The notes: generated by a model not told the origin, from the letters alone. A stretch of DNA of 64,000 bases from Scylla paramamosain (GCF_035594125.1 NC_087178.1:2851001-2915000); one strand, 5' to 3'. Counted from the first letter of the stretch, positions 29,929 through 46,487 are shown. A program made the numbers and translations.

Positions 29929-30330
29929 TAAGTTAGGTTAGGTTAAGTTAATGGTCTTTCATTTTGTGTTTTGGTTAGGTTAAGTTAGGTCACGTAAGTA
30001 CTTCTCTTCGATTTTGTGTTCTGGTTAGGTTAGGTTAGGTTAGGTCCAGTTAGTTAGGTTAGGTAAGGTTAGGTTAGGTCCAGTTAGGTTAGGTTAGGTT
30101 AGGTGAGGTTAGGTTAGGTTAGGTTAGGTGAGGTTAGGTGAGGTTAGGTTAGGTTAGGTTAGGTTAGGTCCAGTTAGTTAAGTTAGCGTACCTTCTCGGC
30201 TTTGTGTTTGGTCGGGTCAAGTTAGTGTCACGTAAGTTTAAGTTAGCTTAGGTTAAATTAGATTTATTTAGGCTAGGTTATGTTATGTTGGGTTAGGTTA
30301 GTTGAAGCTAGGTTAGTTTATGTTTGTTTT
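29929..30330. repeat. Interstitial telomeric (TTAGG)n block
   Basis: About 400 bp of TTAGG and near variants, opposite in orientation to the block at 27923-28128. The insert AGGTCCAGTTAG recurs three times (about 30040, 30076 and 30168). Confidence 0.92.
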
Positions 30331-30370
30331 TGCTGGAGCTATGAACGAGAAGCAGCATGAGGGATGGGGG

Positions 30371-30835
30371 AGGAAACGACTGTTTGTTCTCAGTCCATTG
30401 AATCAAGAGAGATGAGAGAGAGGGAACGTTTATTTGTCTTTTAGAACGTTGAATTGAGAGTCATGAGGGAGAGAACGTTTGTTTGTCCTTAGTTCTGTGA
30501 ATCGAGAGGGATGAGGGAGGGAGAAAACGTTTGCTTACACACAGTCCGTTGATTCGAGAGAGGGCCTGATGAGAAAATGAAATGGAGAGATGGGAATGCG
30601 GCAAAACTAGAGAAATGGAGAGAATAAAATCCGCAGAAGATGAAGTGAAGAGGACTGGAGAAGACTTACACAACTTGTCCAAACATTTGACACTGGAGAA
30701 ACTGCAAAAAAAAAAGGCCTAAATTACGAAAAGTAAAGGGAAGCGAACGTTTTTTCGTCTTTCATCGAATCGAAATGGATGAAGAAGGGAGTAAACGTTT
30801 GCTTATCCCAAGTCCTTTTACTCAGAAGTCTCGGT
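30371..30835. repeat. Degenerate minisatellite of about 50 bp
   Basis: At least six units share GAACGTTTGTTTGTC..AGTC then GTTGAATCGAGAGAGATGAG. They begin near 30376, 30426, 30474, 30526, 30748 and 30795. The last two are separated from the others by about 180 bp. Confidence 0.7.
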
Positions 30836-31182
30836 AAGGGAAGAAACTTGTTGAGGGATGTGGCAGGAGACGTTTTTCAAGTTGTGTTGTGCGCATCAAA
30901 GTGGAGTTTGGGTACTATACTTAAATGTTCAAGGAAGAAACGTTTTATTTATTTATTTATTTATTATTTGTTTATTTATTTATTTTTTTTTTGGGGTGGA
31001 TGGGAAGGGACGGTCTTGTAATCATACCTGCAGAAAAAAGGAACGTTGATTAAGTGCGTGAGAAAAAGTTTGCTTCCGTGAAAAATTACTTTGCATATGA
31101 AAATAAAAAAAAAGAAAAGAAAATAGTGTAATTAAATAATGTTTGAATTTTTGTAATCTGTCTACTTATTTCTGTCTATCTA

Positions 31183-31207
31183 CTGCAAACCTATCTATCT
31201 ATCTATC

Positions 31208-31239
<32 letters not shown>

Positions 31240-31461
31240 CTATTTACCTATATCGATTTGTATCCATCTATCTATCTGTTTATCTATCTATCTATTTATG
31301 TATCTCTATTTTATCAATCTGTTCATCTATTTGTGTATCTATCTATTTACCTATTTGTCTATATATTTATCTATCTATCTATCTATTTATCTATCTATCT
31401 GTTTGTCTATCTGTCTATCTATCTATCTATCTTTCTTTCTATCTGTTTGTCTATCTGTCTG

Positions 31462-31496
<35 letters not shown>

Positions 31497-31517
31497 ATCT
31501 GTTTGTCTATCTGTCTG

Positions 31518-31566
<49 letters not shown>
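31183..31566. repeat. (TATC)n block with higher-order units
   Basis: Tetranucleotide TATC tract with TGTC and TTTC variants. In its right half a unit of about 58 bp with TTTCTATCTGTTTGTCTATC is repeated in tandem (about 31437 and 31495). Confidence 0.95.
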
Positions 31567-31567
<1 letters not shown>

Positions 31568-31697
31568 ATTCTCTTTATATGTTTCGTCAATCTAGCTATG
31601 CATTTATGCATTTCATAATAAACCTGTCAATATTTTTCATTCAGCTCTTGATAGCAGTATTGTTTATTTATGATAACGGGGATTTGAAAAGATGGCT

Positions 31698-31699
<2 letters not shown>

Positions 31700-31750
<51 letters not shown>

Positions 31751-31829
31751 GGTCCTGCTGTGGTATTTGGAACTGAAGGGGAAACGTGCTGCCCTTTGTT
31801 TGAGAAGAAGAATTACCCTCCGTGCGCCA

Positions 31830-31871
<42 letters not shown>

Positions 31872-31984
31872 TGCAAGGAAACAATTTAAGTACTGCGCCC
31901 TCATACACACGCACTTCCTTTGATAAAACTTATTCTGTGTTTTCTTACAATACATGCATCACCTCTGCGGCATCCTCTGGTGTT

Positions 31985-32065
<81 letters not shown>

Positions 32066-32167
32066 TCGGGAGGATGAGATTGCCCGCACTATGTCAGAGG
32101 TCTTTCTCACACACACACACGTCACATTTACAGGCAAGGACATGAAATTCCTTGATCCTCTAACACG

Positions 32168-32240
<73 letters not shown>

Positions 32241-33041
32241 AAAGTTACCGTGGAGCTTCGGCGGGAGATAGTTGTGGGACACGCCAGGGCTCATGAGGGC
32301 ATCCAGGCAGAATCCAGGACCTTCAGGCTTCCAGAGTAGGCGCTGGAAGGAACTAAGTTTGTTCTTCGTGGAGTTAACGTTGAATTACAGTGTCCCAAAC
32401 CTGTTTCAAGCCTGTCCCAAACCTGGCCCTGGAATGTTCCCTTGTGTTGTACTGATGTGTTTGGTGGTGCTGTGTTGTGGTGGTGGCTGTGTCCCGTGTC
32501 AGCTTGTTGGTTTGTGTGTTTTTTTTGTGTTTTGTTGGTGTGTTACGTGTTTCTTGTGTTGCTGGTTTGTGTGTGTTGTGTTGTTCTCTAGTTCTTTTTT
32601 TTCTTTTTTTTTGCAAGCGTCTTGTTAGGTAAACTTGTGATCATGCATAACTATAATGTGACTAGGACAGGTGAAGCACTAAATAAAAAAGGAAATAATG
32701 AGAAAAAAAGACACTAGACACTCTGCGAAAAGACAAGTTTGGTACAGTTCTCATATTTCATCGTGTTATTTCAGACACTTAGGAGGAAAAAAACAGGAGA
32801 AAGTTGACATTCATCCTTCACCTGCTCATTTGCTAAGCCGGACAAACTTAATATGATGAACACGCGATCACCAAACATTTTTCTCTCATTTTCAAGGTTT
32901 TCCTCGCAATATTGAAGCGAGAGATAAACTACAGAGCATCATTTTGACCCCTGACCTTCTTAACTAAGCTGTCTGTTTGTGTACATCTGCCTGTCTGTTC
33001 ATCAGTCTTTGTCCTTTTGTCTCTGTGTCTGTCTGTTTGTT

Positions 33042-33118
<77 letters not shown>

Positions 33119-33265
33119 TCATTGTAACCAGCAAAAGCTAAACCTGCCACTTTTTTCTACAGCAAATTTCTTTCGTTGTTCTCCTCCTGCCCCTCCTCCT
33201 CCTCCTCCTCCTCCTACTCCTCTTCCTCCTCCTCCTCCTCCTCCTCCTCCTCCTCCTCCTCCTCC
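31700..33265. other. Microsatellite-rich intergenic stretch
   Basis: (GA)n at 31700-31750, (GT)n at 31831-31868, (GA)n at 31985-32060, (CT)n at 32170-32238, (CT)n at 33048-33112 and (CCT)n at 33190-33265. The apparent long reading frames are these repeats. Confidence 0.85.
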
Positions 33266-34291
33266 ACCAACATGTCACAACCTACGCAATTTCCGTTTTT
33301 ATTCAGCTTGTCATTTTTCCAAACCACCTTTAGCAATGGTCAACAAAATGTCCGACTCGTGAAAACTGGACCCCTCACCAAAAAAAAAAAAAAAAAAAAA
33401 ATGTTGTGTTGCGTTTGGACGTGAACAAGAATGTGGAATTAACATTTGCTTTGTCGTGATAATTTGGGGACAAATGTTGGACTAACTATTAATATGGGCG
33501 CAGCCAGGTGTGTGATGGCAACATTTATATGACATTTAGGCAGGAAATGACAGGAAATGCAATTGCACAGACCGAGGAGGAAAAATTATATATTGGTGTA
33601 ATTTGTCAATATGTCAGTGAATCCTCTGATGTTATTTTTATCTATTTGTGTTGTAAAATATTCATTAACGTAGAAATGGGTGCATTGCCTCTTAAAATGC
33701 AAGTAACAGATGGTAAAAAAATAAGATTCGATGAAAAGTTAAAAAGAACCATCCTTAGTGTTCCGAGGGTGACGTAAGGAATATTGTAGGAGGACACAGG
33801 AGTACGTGACAGGAACTAATGATGAACGCAAGTGATAAGTGATAAAGAAAACCTTTGAAATTCTATACGAAAGAATTTTTATCCTTTCTTAGTGCTCTGA
33901 AGTAAGGAGTAGGTAACACAGGAATAATTGATAGGAACTAATGATGAGTGACAGGATTAGTGAGAACAGTAATAAGGTCGCCACAGCCCCGCCACCTTTG
34001 TACCTTCGCATTTGTCAGGAAAAAAAAAAAAAAAACGCCACCAGTAATTAGATAAATGGAGATCTAAATATGCAAATTGGAGTTTTTAGTGTAGCAGTGT
34101 GTCAGCCGCAGTACAGCAGCTCCCGTGCCTGATGGATACGTCAAACTGGAGCGTGTAATTACCAGACCAAAGTGAAATTAGTATCATATATTGAATGTAA
34201 GAGAGCAATGAGTGTTGTTGTATCTTAGGAAATTAGAGATATGATATTATTCTTTTGATAATTAACGTTGGTTTGTGATTTTTTTTTATTG

Positions 34292-34295
<4 letters not shown>
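33266..34295. other. Intergenic, low-copy sequence, no gene recognised
   Basis: A frame of 89 codons at 33508-33777 has no recognisable motif. A diverged direct repeat (TAGTGTTCCGAGGGTGACG.. at about 33757 and TAGTGCTCTGAAGTAAGGAG.. at about 33892) both lead to AGGAACTAATGATGA. Confidence 0.5.
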
Positions 34296-35823
<1,528 letters not shown>

Positions 35824-36318
35824 GACACATGCTTGTTATATAAGAATGTTTTAATGCAGCGTAGAAAACATTTTGACGAATTTTTCTCAAGTACCTCTCG
35901 TGAAGTTTAGACAAAAAAAGGAGATAAAAAAAGAGAACGTGCATTATGTAAATGTGTTCCTGGACAGATTATCAGATTGGGAATGCAATGAATAATTTCC
36001 CAAATCCTGTTCTTTCCCTTCAAAGGATCAAGCGTTGACTGAAATTAATTTATATACATATCGTTCTTACTTAAGCAACAAAGCATAACACAGGGTTGAG
36101 CGTTGGCGTGAGGGTAATCCTTAATCCCATTATTACTTAATCAATAATATTTGCAGCAGGATTTCACTCCCAACATTTTTCACAACTTTTTTTTAATAAT
36201 CCATGCTCCTCAAAATATATTTTTCTTTCTTTTTTCCCTTCTTTTATTTGGCCATAGAAAAATTGTGGTGTGATATGCAAAGTGGAAATGACGAGGAAAA
36301 TATTTTAAAAAGGACGTT

Positions 36319-36319
<1 letters not shown>

Positions 36320-36385
<66 letters not shown>

Positions 36386-36498
36386 TAGCATGAGTGGACA
36401 TGGAATAGTGATGATGGCATTTTGAGAGAAAGAAGATGGAAGGTGAAACAAATAAAGAAGGAAGGAAAAAGAGAGAAAAAAAAATCATCATAAGACAA

Positions 36499-36592
<94 letters not shown>

Positions 36593-36764
36593 CAAAGCGT
36601 AGAGTGGTTGTGCACTTTCCTCTTTTACCGCTGCATTGTGTCCGAGGCGCGGCGGAGAGGCATTCGCAGGAACCTATTGAAAGACGCAATAATGTCCTTC
36701 CCAAGTCGCTGTAATGTTGTGTGAGGGGAAGTTCGCTCATGGAAATAGTACGCTGAATATTCCC

Positions 36765-36795
<31 letters not shown>

Positions 36796-36808
36796 ACACA
36801 CACACACG
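36320..36808. repeat. (GA)n, (GA)n and (CA)n tracts
   Basis: GA at 36320-36380, GA at 36502-36588 and CA at 36768-36808. Confidence 0.95.
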
Positions 36809-36937
36809 CGAACGGGTCATTACAGCACATCACAAGTATGTACACACACAGGCACACACAGACACACAGCAATACGTAAATACAAGTTTGCCGCATTGCA
36901 TTTCAGACCGTAGTAGTGTGTAGCTGTGTGTTATTAT

Positions 36938-36943
36938 TAGTAT

Positions 36944-37022
<79 letters not shown>

Positions 37023-37782
37023 ATTATTATTACCATCTTTCTTCTTCTTCTTTATTTTCATCATCATCATCTTCTTCTTCTTCTTCTTCTTCTTCTTCTT
37101 CTTCTTCTTCTTCTTCTTCTTCTTCTTCTTCTTCTTCTTCTTCTTCTTCTTCTTCTTCTTCTTCTTCTTCTTCTTCTTCTTCTTCTTCTTCTTCTTCTTC
37201 TTCTTCTTCTTCTTCTTCTTCTTCTTCTTCTTCTTCTTCTTCTTCTTCTTCTTCTTCTTCTTCTTCTTCTTCTTCTTCTTCTTCTTCTTCTTCTTCTTCT
37301 TCTTCTTCTTCTTCTTCTTCTTCTTCTTCTTCTTCTTCTTCTTCTTCTTCTTCTTCTTCTTCTTCTTCTTCTTCTTCTTCTTCTTCTTCTTCTTCTTCTT
37401 CTTCTTCTTCTTCTTCTTCTTCTTCTTCTTCTTCTTCTTCTTCTTCTTCTTCTTCTTCTTCTTCTTCTTCTTCTTCTTCTTCTTCTTCTTCTTCTTCTTC
37501 TTCTTCTTCTTCTTCTTCTTCTTCTTCTTCTTCTTCTTCTTCTTCTTCTTCTTCTTCTTCTTCTTCTTCTTCTTCTTCTTCTTCTTCTTCTTCTTCTTCT
37601 TCTTCTTCTTCTTCTTCTTCTTCTTCTTCTTCTTCTTCTTCTTCTTCTTCTTCTTCTTCTTCTTCTTCTTCTTCTTCTTCTTCTTCTTCTTCTTCTTCTT
37701 CATTTTTGTCTTTATCATCATCATTACCACCACCATCATCATCATCATCATCATCTTGTTCTTGTTCTTTTCTTTCTTCTTA

Positions 37783-37858
<76 letters not shown>

Positions 37859-37942
37859 TTTACTACTACTACTACTACTACTACTACTATTACTACTACT
37901 ACTACTACCACCACCACTACCACCACCACCACCACCACCACT
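36938..37942. repeat. Compound trinucleotide array with a 631-bp pure (TTC)n core
   Basis: Order of tracts: (TTG)n 36938-37020, (ATT)/(ATC) pieces, uninterrupted (CTT)n 37071-37701 (about 210 units), (ATC)n to about 37755, (ATT)n 37785-37858, (TAC)n to about 37907 and (CAC)n to about 37942. Confidence 0.99.
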
Positions 37943-39730
<1,788 letters not shown>

Positions 39731-40009
39731 AAAACTTCAGGTGTTAACAATTTTTTTTTTTTACGCTTGAAGGAGACTAGCCAAGAGAAAAGAAAGGGAA
39801 ATAAAAAAAAGGAAAGAAGCTCGCTCAACTCGCCACTCATCCCCCACAAATAAAAAAAATAAATAAAAAATCGGAGACAAAGTTTAAATATACTGTTCTT
39901 CACTACCTTCATATAAAAAGAAAGAAAATAAAATGGCTACAGTATAAAGGAAGATGAAGGTAACATCTACAGCACTAATATTTTTTTTTTTTTACTGAGG
40001 ATAGGCTTA

Positions 40010-40420
40010 TATTCTTGAACTCTTTTGCTCTTCCATCAGGACTGTTTTCAAAAGCGACATGGATGATTGATCTTGTTTTTAATTTTTTTTTTTTTTTTAC
40101 CACTGACGATGTAGAATCTTTGCTGAAGTATTACCAAAACCATGTCCTTGAAAACTCTGATAACGTCCACTACAGCATGTTAAGAGTAGAGAAGATAATG
40201 TAATGAAACTTTTTGAGAATATAGTTAACAGACTCATATCAGGCTGGTATTTAGAAACGCTCCGTTCTCTCACTACAATTATCCGGGCTCTTAAGAGTAT
40301 TTCTCCTGTTAAAAGTATAGAAATCTTATTAACCCCTCACTCGAACCGTAAAAACACTCTTAACACACGTACAACTTCAACTAGAGCCTTTTGAATGTAG
40401 TATTGGTGCGGGGCAGAGAT
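40010..40420 (+). repeat. Dispersed repeat family A, copy 3
   Basis: GCTCTTCCATCAGGACTG..TTTTCAAAAGC, then GTAGAATCTTTGCTGAAGTA and CCTTGAAAACTCTGATAAC, in the same order as the other copies. A more diverged second unit may follow to about 40420. Confidence 0.5.
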
Positions 40421-40826
40421 GTTTCAGAATACAGGCCTTAGTATGAGAGTTACTGGTATATCGTAGGTGGCGGTACAGTGCAGGCTGCGTATACGTTGAT
40501 GGGGCTGACAAGGACGTGTCTAGATTTTGAAAACGTGGTGGTGCGGCTACTGTAACTACTACCACCATCCACTCCCCTGTGACAACGGCATCCGCTCCAC
40601 CGCCCTTAATCCCTCCATCGGATACGGGCGGAGGTCCATGGGGAGCCTCGCTAGACCTGCTATTTCGTCTTCGGTGCCCCTGTATCTCTCTCTCTCTCTT
40701 CCTTTCCCAGTATTCTAGCTGTCGGCGGCGCTTGTCCCTCGCTCTGGTGGCTCGGAAAGAAGTGGCTTAGCCTGCGGAATGGTTTTGGACTTTGCTAGTT
40801 TAGAATGACTCTGGCCCGTGAGTGAG

Positions 40827-40889
<63 letters not shown>

Positions 40890-41133
40890 ATCTTTTTTAT
40901 TTTGTTATTGTTATGTATTGTTTGTTTTGCTTCTTTTTCCGTGTTTTTTTTTCTCTCGTTTGCTTTTCTTTCTCGTCTGTTTATTTATTTATTTATTTTT
41001 TCGTATTTCATGATCCTCTCTGTTTCTCTTCACTGTTTTGTCATTGTGGAAAATGTTTAGGTCACTGAAATAGGGATGAACACTATATATGAACATCGTA
41101 TTGTGAACCCTCACCTTCATCTGTTGAAAACAC

Positions 41134-41179
<46 letters not shown>

Positions 41180-42500
41180 AGGGCTTCCAAACCATTCATT
41201 TCGTCAAGTTAAGACGATCTGTTCTGGTTACACAAGTTTATCGATTTAACTTTTGTTCAAGATGACTTAGGAAAACGTTGACGAAAATGGACGATGTATG
41301 TTATTTGTCAGAGTTATACAAGAGGAGTTTGAATAATTTTGTATCCTCAGTACCCCTCGCAATGATTAAGGAAGTTGATGTGACATAATCTGTATGTAAT
41401 ATTATCCATCTTTTGTACTACACATAACGGTTATGTACTTTGGTTGAAACGTATCTCTTGTAACGTTAGAACAATATAGTACACTTTTCCTTTTGTATTC
41501 ATTCAGTCCGTCAGCCTTGTAATTAGTCAGTCAGTCAGTCTTTTTCTTATTTTTTTAAAGCTTTCCTTTATTCTAGAAATTAAGTCAGGATCTTACACAA
41601 CGTTTTAAGTGAAGTTTGTTATATAAAGTACATGTTTAATTTTTTTTTATTTTTTTATTACCTGTTGCCTCTTTACCTGACTTCTTTCATCTCCCCAAGA
41701 CTCGACCACTTTCAAAAGACAAGTATCTAAAACTAAACTACCTAGGCTCTTAAGTATTCTCTATATAACCTTCCCAAACGGGATTTCGTATATACTCTTT
41801 TTTTGTAACTCGTAGCGAACCTCTTTCACGTAGAAAATCACATAGACAGTAGTAAAGCAGTATTCTTAGCCGGCTTAAGATTAGTGCATACGAGTTACAT
41901 CACTTACTTGTATTCTGTATCTTGTAGTTACAGTTTGACGTGACATTTTGTGCGGCGCTGTCATGCTTTTGGGTGTTTAGAACGAGTCACGCTTCCCTCA
42001 CCGCTGCCACCGCTGATGCTTTGCTTAGCCACTGTCAGGTGAGTGGTGGCTGTAAGTGAAGTCTTCGCTGCTGTGCATGTGATGTTTTGTCAAGACCTAG
42101 TTTAATAGTTCCATGAATTATTCTCTTGCTTACCGAGGCATTGTTTTGGTTTTAACGAAGAATGACATTTAACAGTTACCTTTTCATTTTGCGGATATTT
42201 CACTTTGAGGTTCATGTCTTGCTGGTGTTCCTCGTATCTCGTTGTCGATTCGCTCATGTCTCGTTTCGCTGCCAAACTGCCCGATTTTACGTTGATTATG
42301 AATTTGAAAGGTACTCGTATATATATTTTTTTTTCTGTTCCTCATTACCGTCAACAGAATAATAAAAGATTAGCTGCGGTGTTCCTGGTAATGCATTTAA
42401 ATTTTGCAGCAGCTTTTCTCTTTCCTCTGAAAAAAAAAAAAAGTGATGAGTCTTGTGTCTATAACGAATTTATCGCTGAATGTTCCTTTCCTAAAACTTC

Positions 42501-42594
<94 letters not shown>

Positions 42595-43030
42595 AACATA
42601 TACACGTACAGACAAACAAAGGGTGGATGAGAGGGAACATTCCTTTAACAAATAGGGACACAGCGAAGAATGACATCCACACATACAAAAGGATGCCTCG
42701 GCGTGGTCCACCATTTCCTCCTCGTTGGCATGAGGCTCAATCACCAAAGGGCTGCTCGCTCCTCCCTTTGACCTCTGTCCCAACTCCCAGCTACTCTGCC
42801 CCCTGACGTCCCCTCTGAAGCCTTCCTACAGGCCCCTCCTCGCCCCGTGTTGGTTCCCTTCACTCTGCATGATGCTGTCTCATCGGAAGTTCCATTTGAT
42901 CCAAGTTGGCTGGTCTCGAAGTTCGGCTTGAGTGAATCTAAATCAATTTGACGTTGTCTGGGATTTGTCATGTATTAGGTTGCTTCATCCTGATTCTAAT
43001 ACGTCATTGTCCTAGAATCAGTCAAATAAT
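40421..43030. other. Intergenic, no gene recognised
   Basis: (CT)n at 40830-40887, (CA)n at 41130-41176 and (GA)n at 42504-42592. A modest open stretch on the plus strand (about 42770-42950) has coding-like composition but no recognisable domain. Confidence 0.5.
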
Positions 43031-43049
43031 ACTGTTTCATTGTATAGAT

Positions 43050-43530
43050 GCGTTGTTCTCTCATTGATATTATTTTCATAGGGCATAAATGTGGTTAGTT
43101 GGGCTCAAATGGATAATTTTCCCCGTGAAGTTGAATAATCCTTGGTTAACTAGCTCTAGAATCATGAAACCTCATGAAACTCCGGTGACTATCTCATTCT
43201 ATTAAGGCGTTGTTCTCTCATTAAGATTGTTTTCAAAGATCATAAATGTGATTAGTTGGGTTTTAATGGATGGTTTCCACTTGAAGTTGCATAATCCTTG
43301 CTTCATTGTCTGTAGAATCATGAAAACCCTTGAAACTCGCGTAACTCCCACTAAAGCCTATTGAACATTGCTCAGACACCGAAACATTTAGGAATATGGA
43401 GGAATTTGTCAAGGATTCAAGGAAATGTTGTTATGTTTCCCTGCCTGTCTTGTCCTTCAGGAGCTGCCTCGTACAGGTCATCTGGCTCACTGCAGTTTTC
43501 TTGTTTTCTTGTGTCAGATCAGATCAGACA
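43050..43530 (+). repeat. Dispersed repeat family A, tandem pair plus tail
   Basis: Two copies 157 bp apart begin CGTTGTTCTCTCATT (43051 and 43208) and run through TAGAATCATGAAA. A tail follows with CTGCCTGTCTTGTCCTTCAG and GAGCTGCCTCGTACAGGTCA. It is the best-preserved representative in the window. Confidence 0.75.
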
Positions 43531-43596
43531 AGATAACGTTTCGGAGTGCAGCCTTTGCAACGGCACCTCTTTATCCTTCTGAGTTTCTATTTTCTT

Positions 43597-43598
<2 letters not shown>

Positions 43599-43653
<55 letters not shown>

Positions 43654-43719
43654 ACGTGTGTGCGTGTGCCAGTGCCTGTTATAGATATCCTTTTAGTTAT
43701 TTATTTTCCATTTTCTCTT

Positions 43720-43776
<57 letters not shown>
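43599..43776. repeat. (GT)n and (CT)n tracts
   Basis: GT at 43599-43650 and CT at 43723-43776. Confidence 0.95.
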
Positions 43777-43779
<3 letters not shown>

Positions 43780-44254
43780 GCCAAAGTCTGTATATTAGAT
43801 CCTTTGTTCCTTTAGTTTCTTAAGTGTTTTTAAAGTCAAACAGCAATCTTCCTACAGTCTCACTCTTATTTTCTATGTAAGGTTTTTGTAACTATGCATT
43901 CCCTTCCTATGTTCTTATGTTCCCGTTTTCAGGACGCAGTGGAGGGAGGGACGAAAGCTGCTCTGCTAAGGTATCGATATTTTATGATGTGGGGGAGCAT
44001 TGTCGATTCATATGGTGTAAATTTATGGCTTCTTCTTTCTTCATTTATTGCCTTTCTTTCTGTTTCTGTCTGTGTCTTTCTGTTTCTCCGGTTCTAAGTT
44101 ATTGACATATACACACGTAAATACATGCATACATATATGCTTATATACATTTACACATGCATACATAATTCATGCATTGTACAAGGCGTCAGTGTGTGAA
44201 ATTTAGTACGGTAATGAATAGCGTAGATAAACAGAGTGAATGTATGAATGAATG

Positions 44255-44405
44255 ATACTAGTACTACTACTACTACTACTACTACTACTCACACAGCCAA
44301 CCACCAACGCATACACCACCACCACCACCACCACCAATAACAACAACAACAACAACACCACCTCCATTACCACGACGACCACCACTATCACCACCACCAC
44401 CAATA
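44255..44405. repeat. Compound trinucleotide tract (ACT)-(CAC)-(AAC)-(CAC)
   Basis: Short runs of four different trinucleotides in succession, similar in layout to the right flank of the array at 36938-37942. Confidence 0.9.
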
Positions 44406-44736
44406 ACAGAGATAAAAAAGGAAGATAGAGAGAAAAGAGAACGAGTGAAGTGTGAAAGAGAACGGATGGGGGGTGAGTGTGGCGTGAGAGGCAGTGATGG
44501 CAGGGCGTTCGCTGGCTGTGTGAATATCAGCAGGAGGTGAATAGGACAGTGAGAGAGAGTGAGAGAGAGGAAAAAAAAATGTACCTACGTTAACTGGAAT
44601 TTGGAGCAATGAAAAAACGAGGGAGGGGGAGTAGATAAAAAAAAAAAAAAAAGAGAAAAAGAAAACAGGTAGAATTGATGCACAGACAGGCCTACATGGT
44701 AATGGATAGAGTAATGGAAAGGAAAAAAAGAAGGGG

Positions 44737-44740
<4 letters not shown>

Positions 44741-44801
<61 letters not shown>

Positions 44802-45114
44802 AGATCAATATACTATCTCCACCAAGCCTCCGGGGAACTAGGAGCATGAAGAACGTCACTATACCTCGCAGAGTTTTTTCTTTCCTCAAGGCCCCTCCGC
44901 TCTTACTTCTGACTCTCAGCTACTGTACTTTAACGCGGCCTGAAATTAGCTCTACGACTCTTCTTTTTTTGATTCTAACTCTCTAATTGACTCCGTGACT
45001 CTTATTCTCCTCTGACTCACGCTGAAATTATCTTCTTTATTCATTTTTTTTTTGTTTTAACACTCCATCTGACTCAGGATATCTCTTCGTTCCTCTGTTC
45101 TCTTTTGAAATGAT

Positions 45115-45197
<83 letters not shown>

Positions 45198-45269
45198 TCA
45201 TAACTCTCTTATTCTCCACCTGAATCAATGACTGTCTTTTTTTTTCATTCTCACTGAAACAAGCCTAGC

Positions 45270-45357
<88 letters not shown>

Positions 45358-45623
45358 ACTATAACTCTCCTCTTGACTCAAAACAACCTTCCTCCTGCCT
45401 TGAATCCTTCCTTGAAATGTGCCCAGTGGCTTAAATTTCCTATTTCCACTTGACTCTTCACTTGACTCTCCGTAGGCTGAAAAATGACACTTAAAAGTCT
45501 CTCCTACACGCACTTACTGTAATTCGTACTGATTTTCCGTGACTCTACTTATTGACTCTCCTTCTTGACTCTCCGTGACTTAGAGCGACACTAGCGAAGT
45601 ATCTCCCAAGCACATGACTCGCC

Positions 45624-45665
<42 letters not shown>

Positions 45666-46030
45666 GTGACCACCCACTTAGTTTCCGTGATTTTCCGTGA
45701 CACCGTGACATTAACCAAACAGTTCCCACGCGCATGACAGGTGGCGACATTGCGTGACTCTCCCCGGCGTGATGAACCGGGGAGAGTAATGGTGATGGAC
45801 GAGGCAAGGGGTGAGTGGGGGTACAGGCCGTGGGTGGTAATATTTGCATAATGTATAAAGAATATGCTTAAAAATACAGGTAATTTTCGCTAAACGACTA
45901 ATTCATACTGCATTAGTCTCTCTCGATTACATACGAACTTTTTTTTCATTATTTTATTTTCAGATTATCTCTCTCGCTCTCTCTATTTATTTTTTTGCTG
46001 ATACATGGATCGATACGTGCATTTTTAAAG

Positions 46031-46114
<84 letters not shown>
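44741..46114. other. Microsatellites within TGACTCTCC-rich sequence
   Basis: (GA)n at 44741-44800, (CT)n at 45117-45192, (CT)n at 45272-45354, (CT)n at 45627-45662 and (GA)n at 46033-46114. Between them TGACTCTCCGTGACT-like motifs recur irregularly (44910-45700). No gene recognised. Confidence 0.7.
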
Positions 46115-46115
<1 letters not shown>

Positions 46116-46279
46116 GTAATTTTTCCAACAATTATAACTTTTCCCATTTTCATGCTTTGGTTGAGAAGCAATAGCGCGTATGTTGGGAAGGCATTCACGC
46201 GGGAGGGCGCCTGTGAGCGTCAGTCTGTCAAAGTAGCTCTTCCTTATTGCCATTCCCCTCACCCTATTTTTAGCGAATT

Positions 46280-46425
46280 GTCCAATTAGTGAAGGGAAAC
46301 AGCGCCCATGCACCCCATCCCTCTGTACCTGCATATCACCTGCATATTATAGGACAATTAGTGAAGGGAAGTAGTTCCCGCGCGTCTCATCCTTTTGTAC
46401 CTGTGTGTTACCTGCATGTCACGGG
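46280..46425. repeat. 72-bp tandem duplication
   Basis: AATTAGTGAAGGGAA recurs at offset 72 with parallel sequence through TGTACCTG..ACCTGCAT in both copies. Confidence 0.75.
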
Positions 46426-46487
46426 ACAAAGGTCATCAATAATGGATAACGTGAAAATGAGTCGTCCTGCCTTCATTTGCAGCGAGT

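Noticed and set aside
27923..30330. Telomeric repeats as evidence of a chromosome end
   Set aside because: Blocks are short, degenerate, in both orientations and flanked by ordinary sequence, so they are interstitial.
42770..42950. Short coding-like stretch in the plus strand (DVPSEAFLQAPPRPV region)
   Set aside because: About 60 codons, no recognised family, no clear acceptor or start. Left as a note only.
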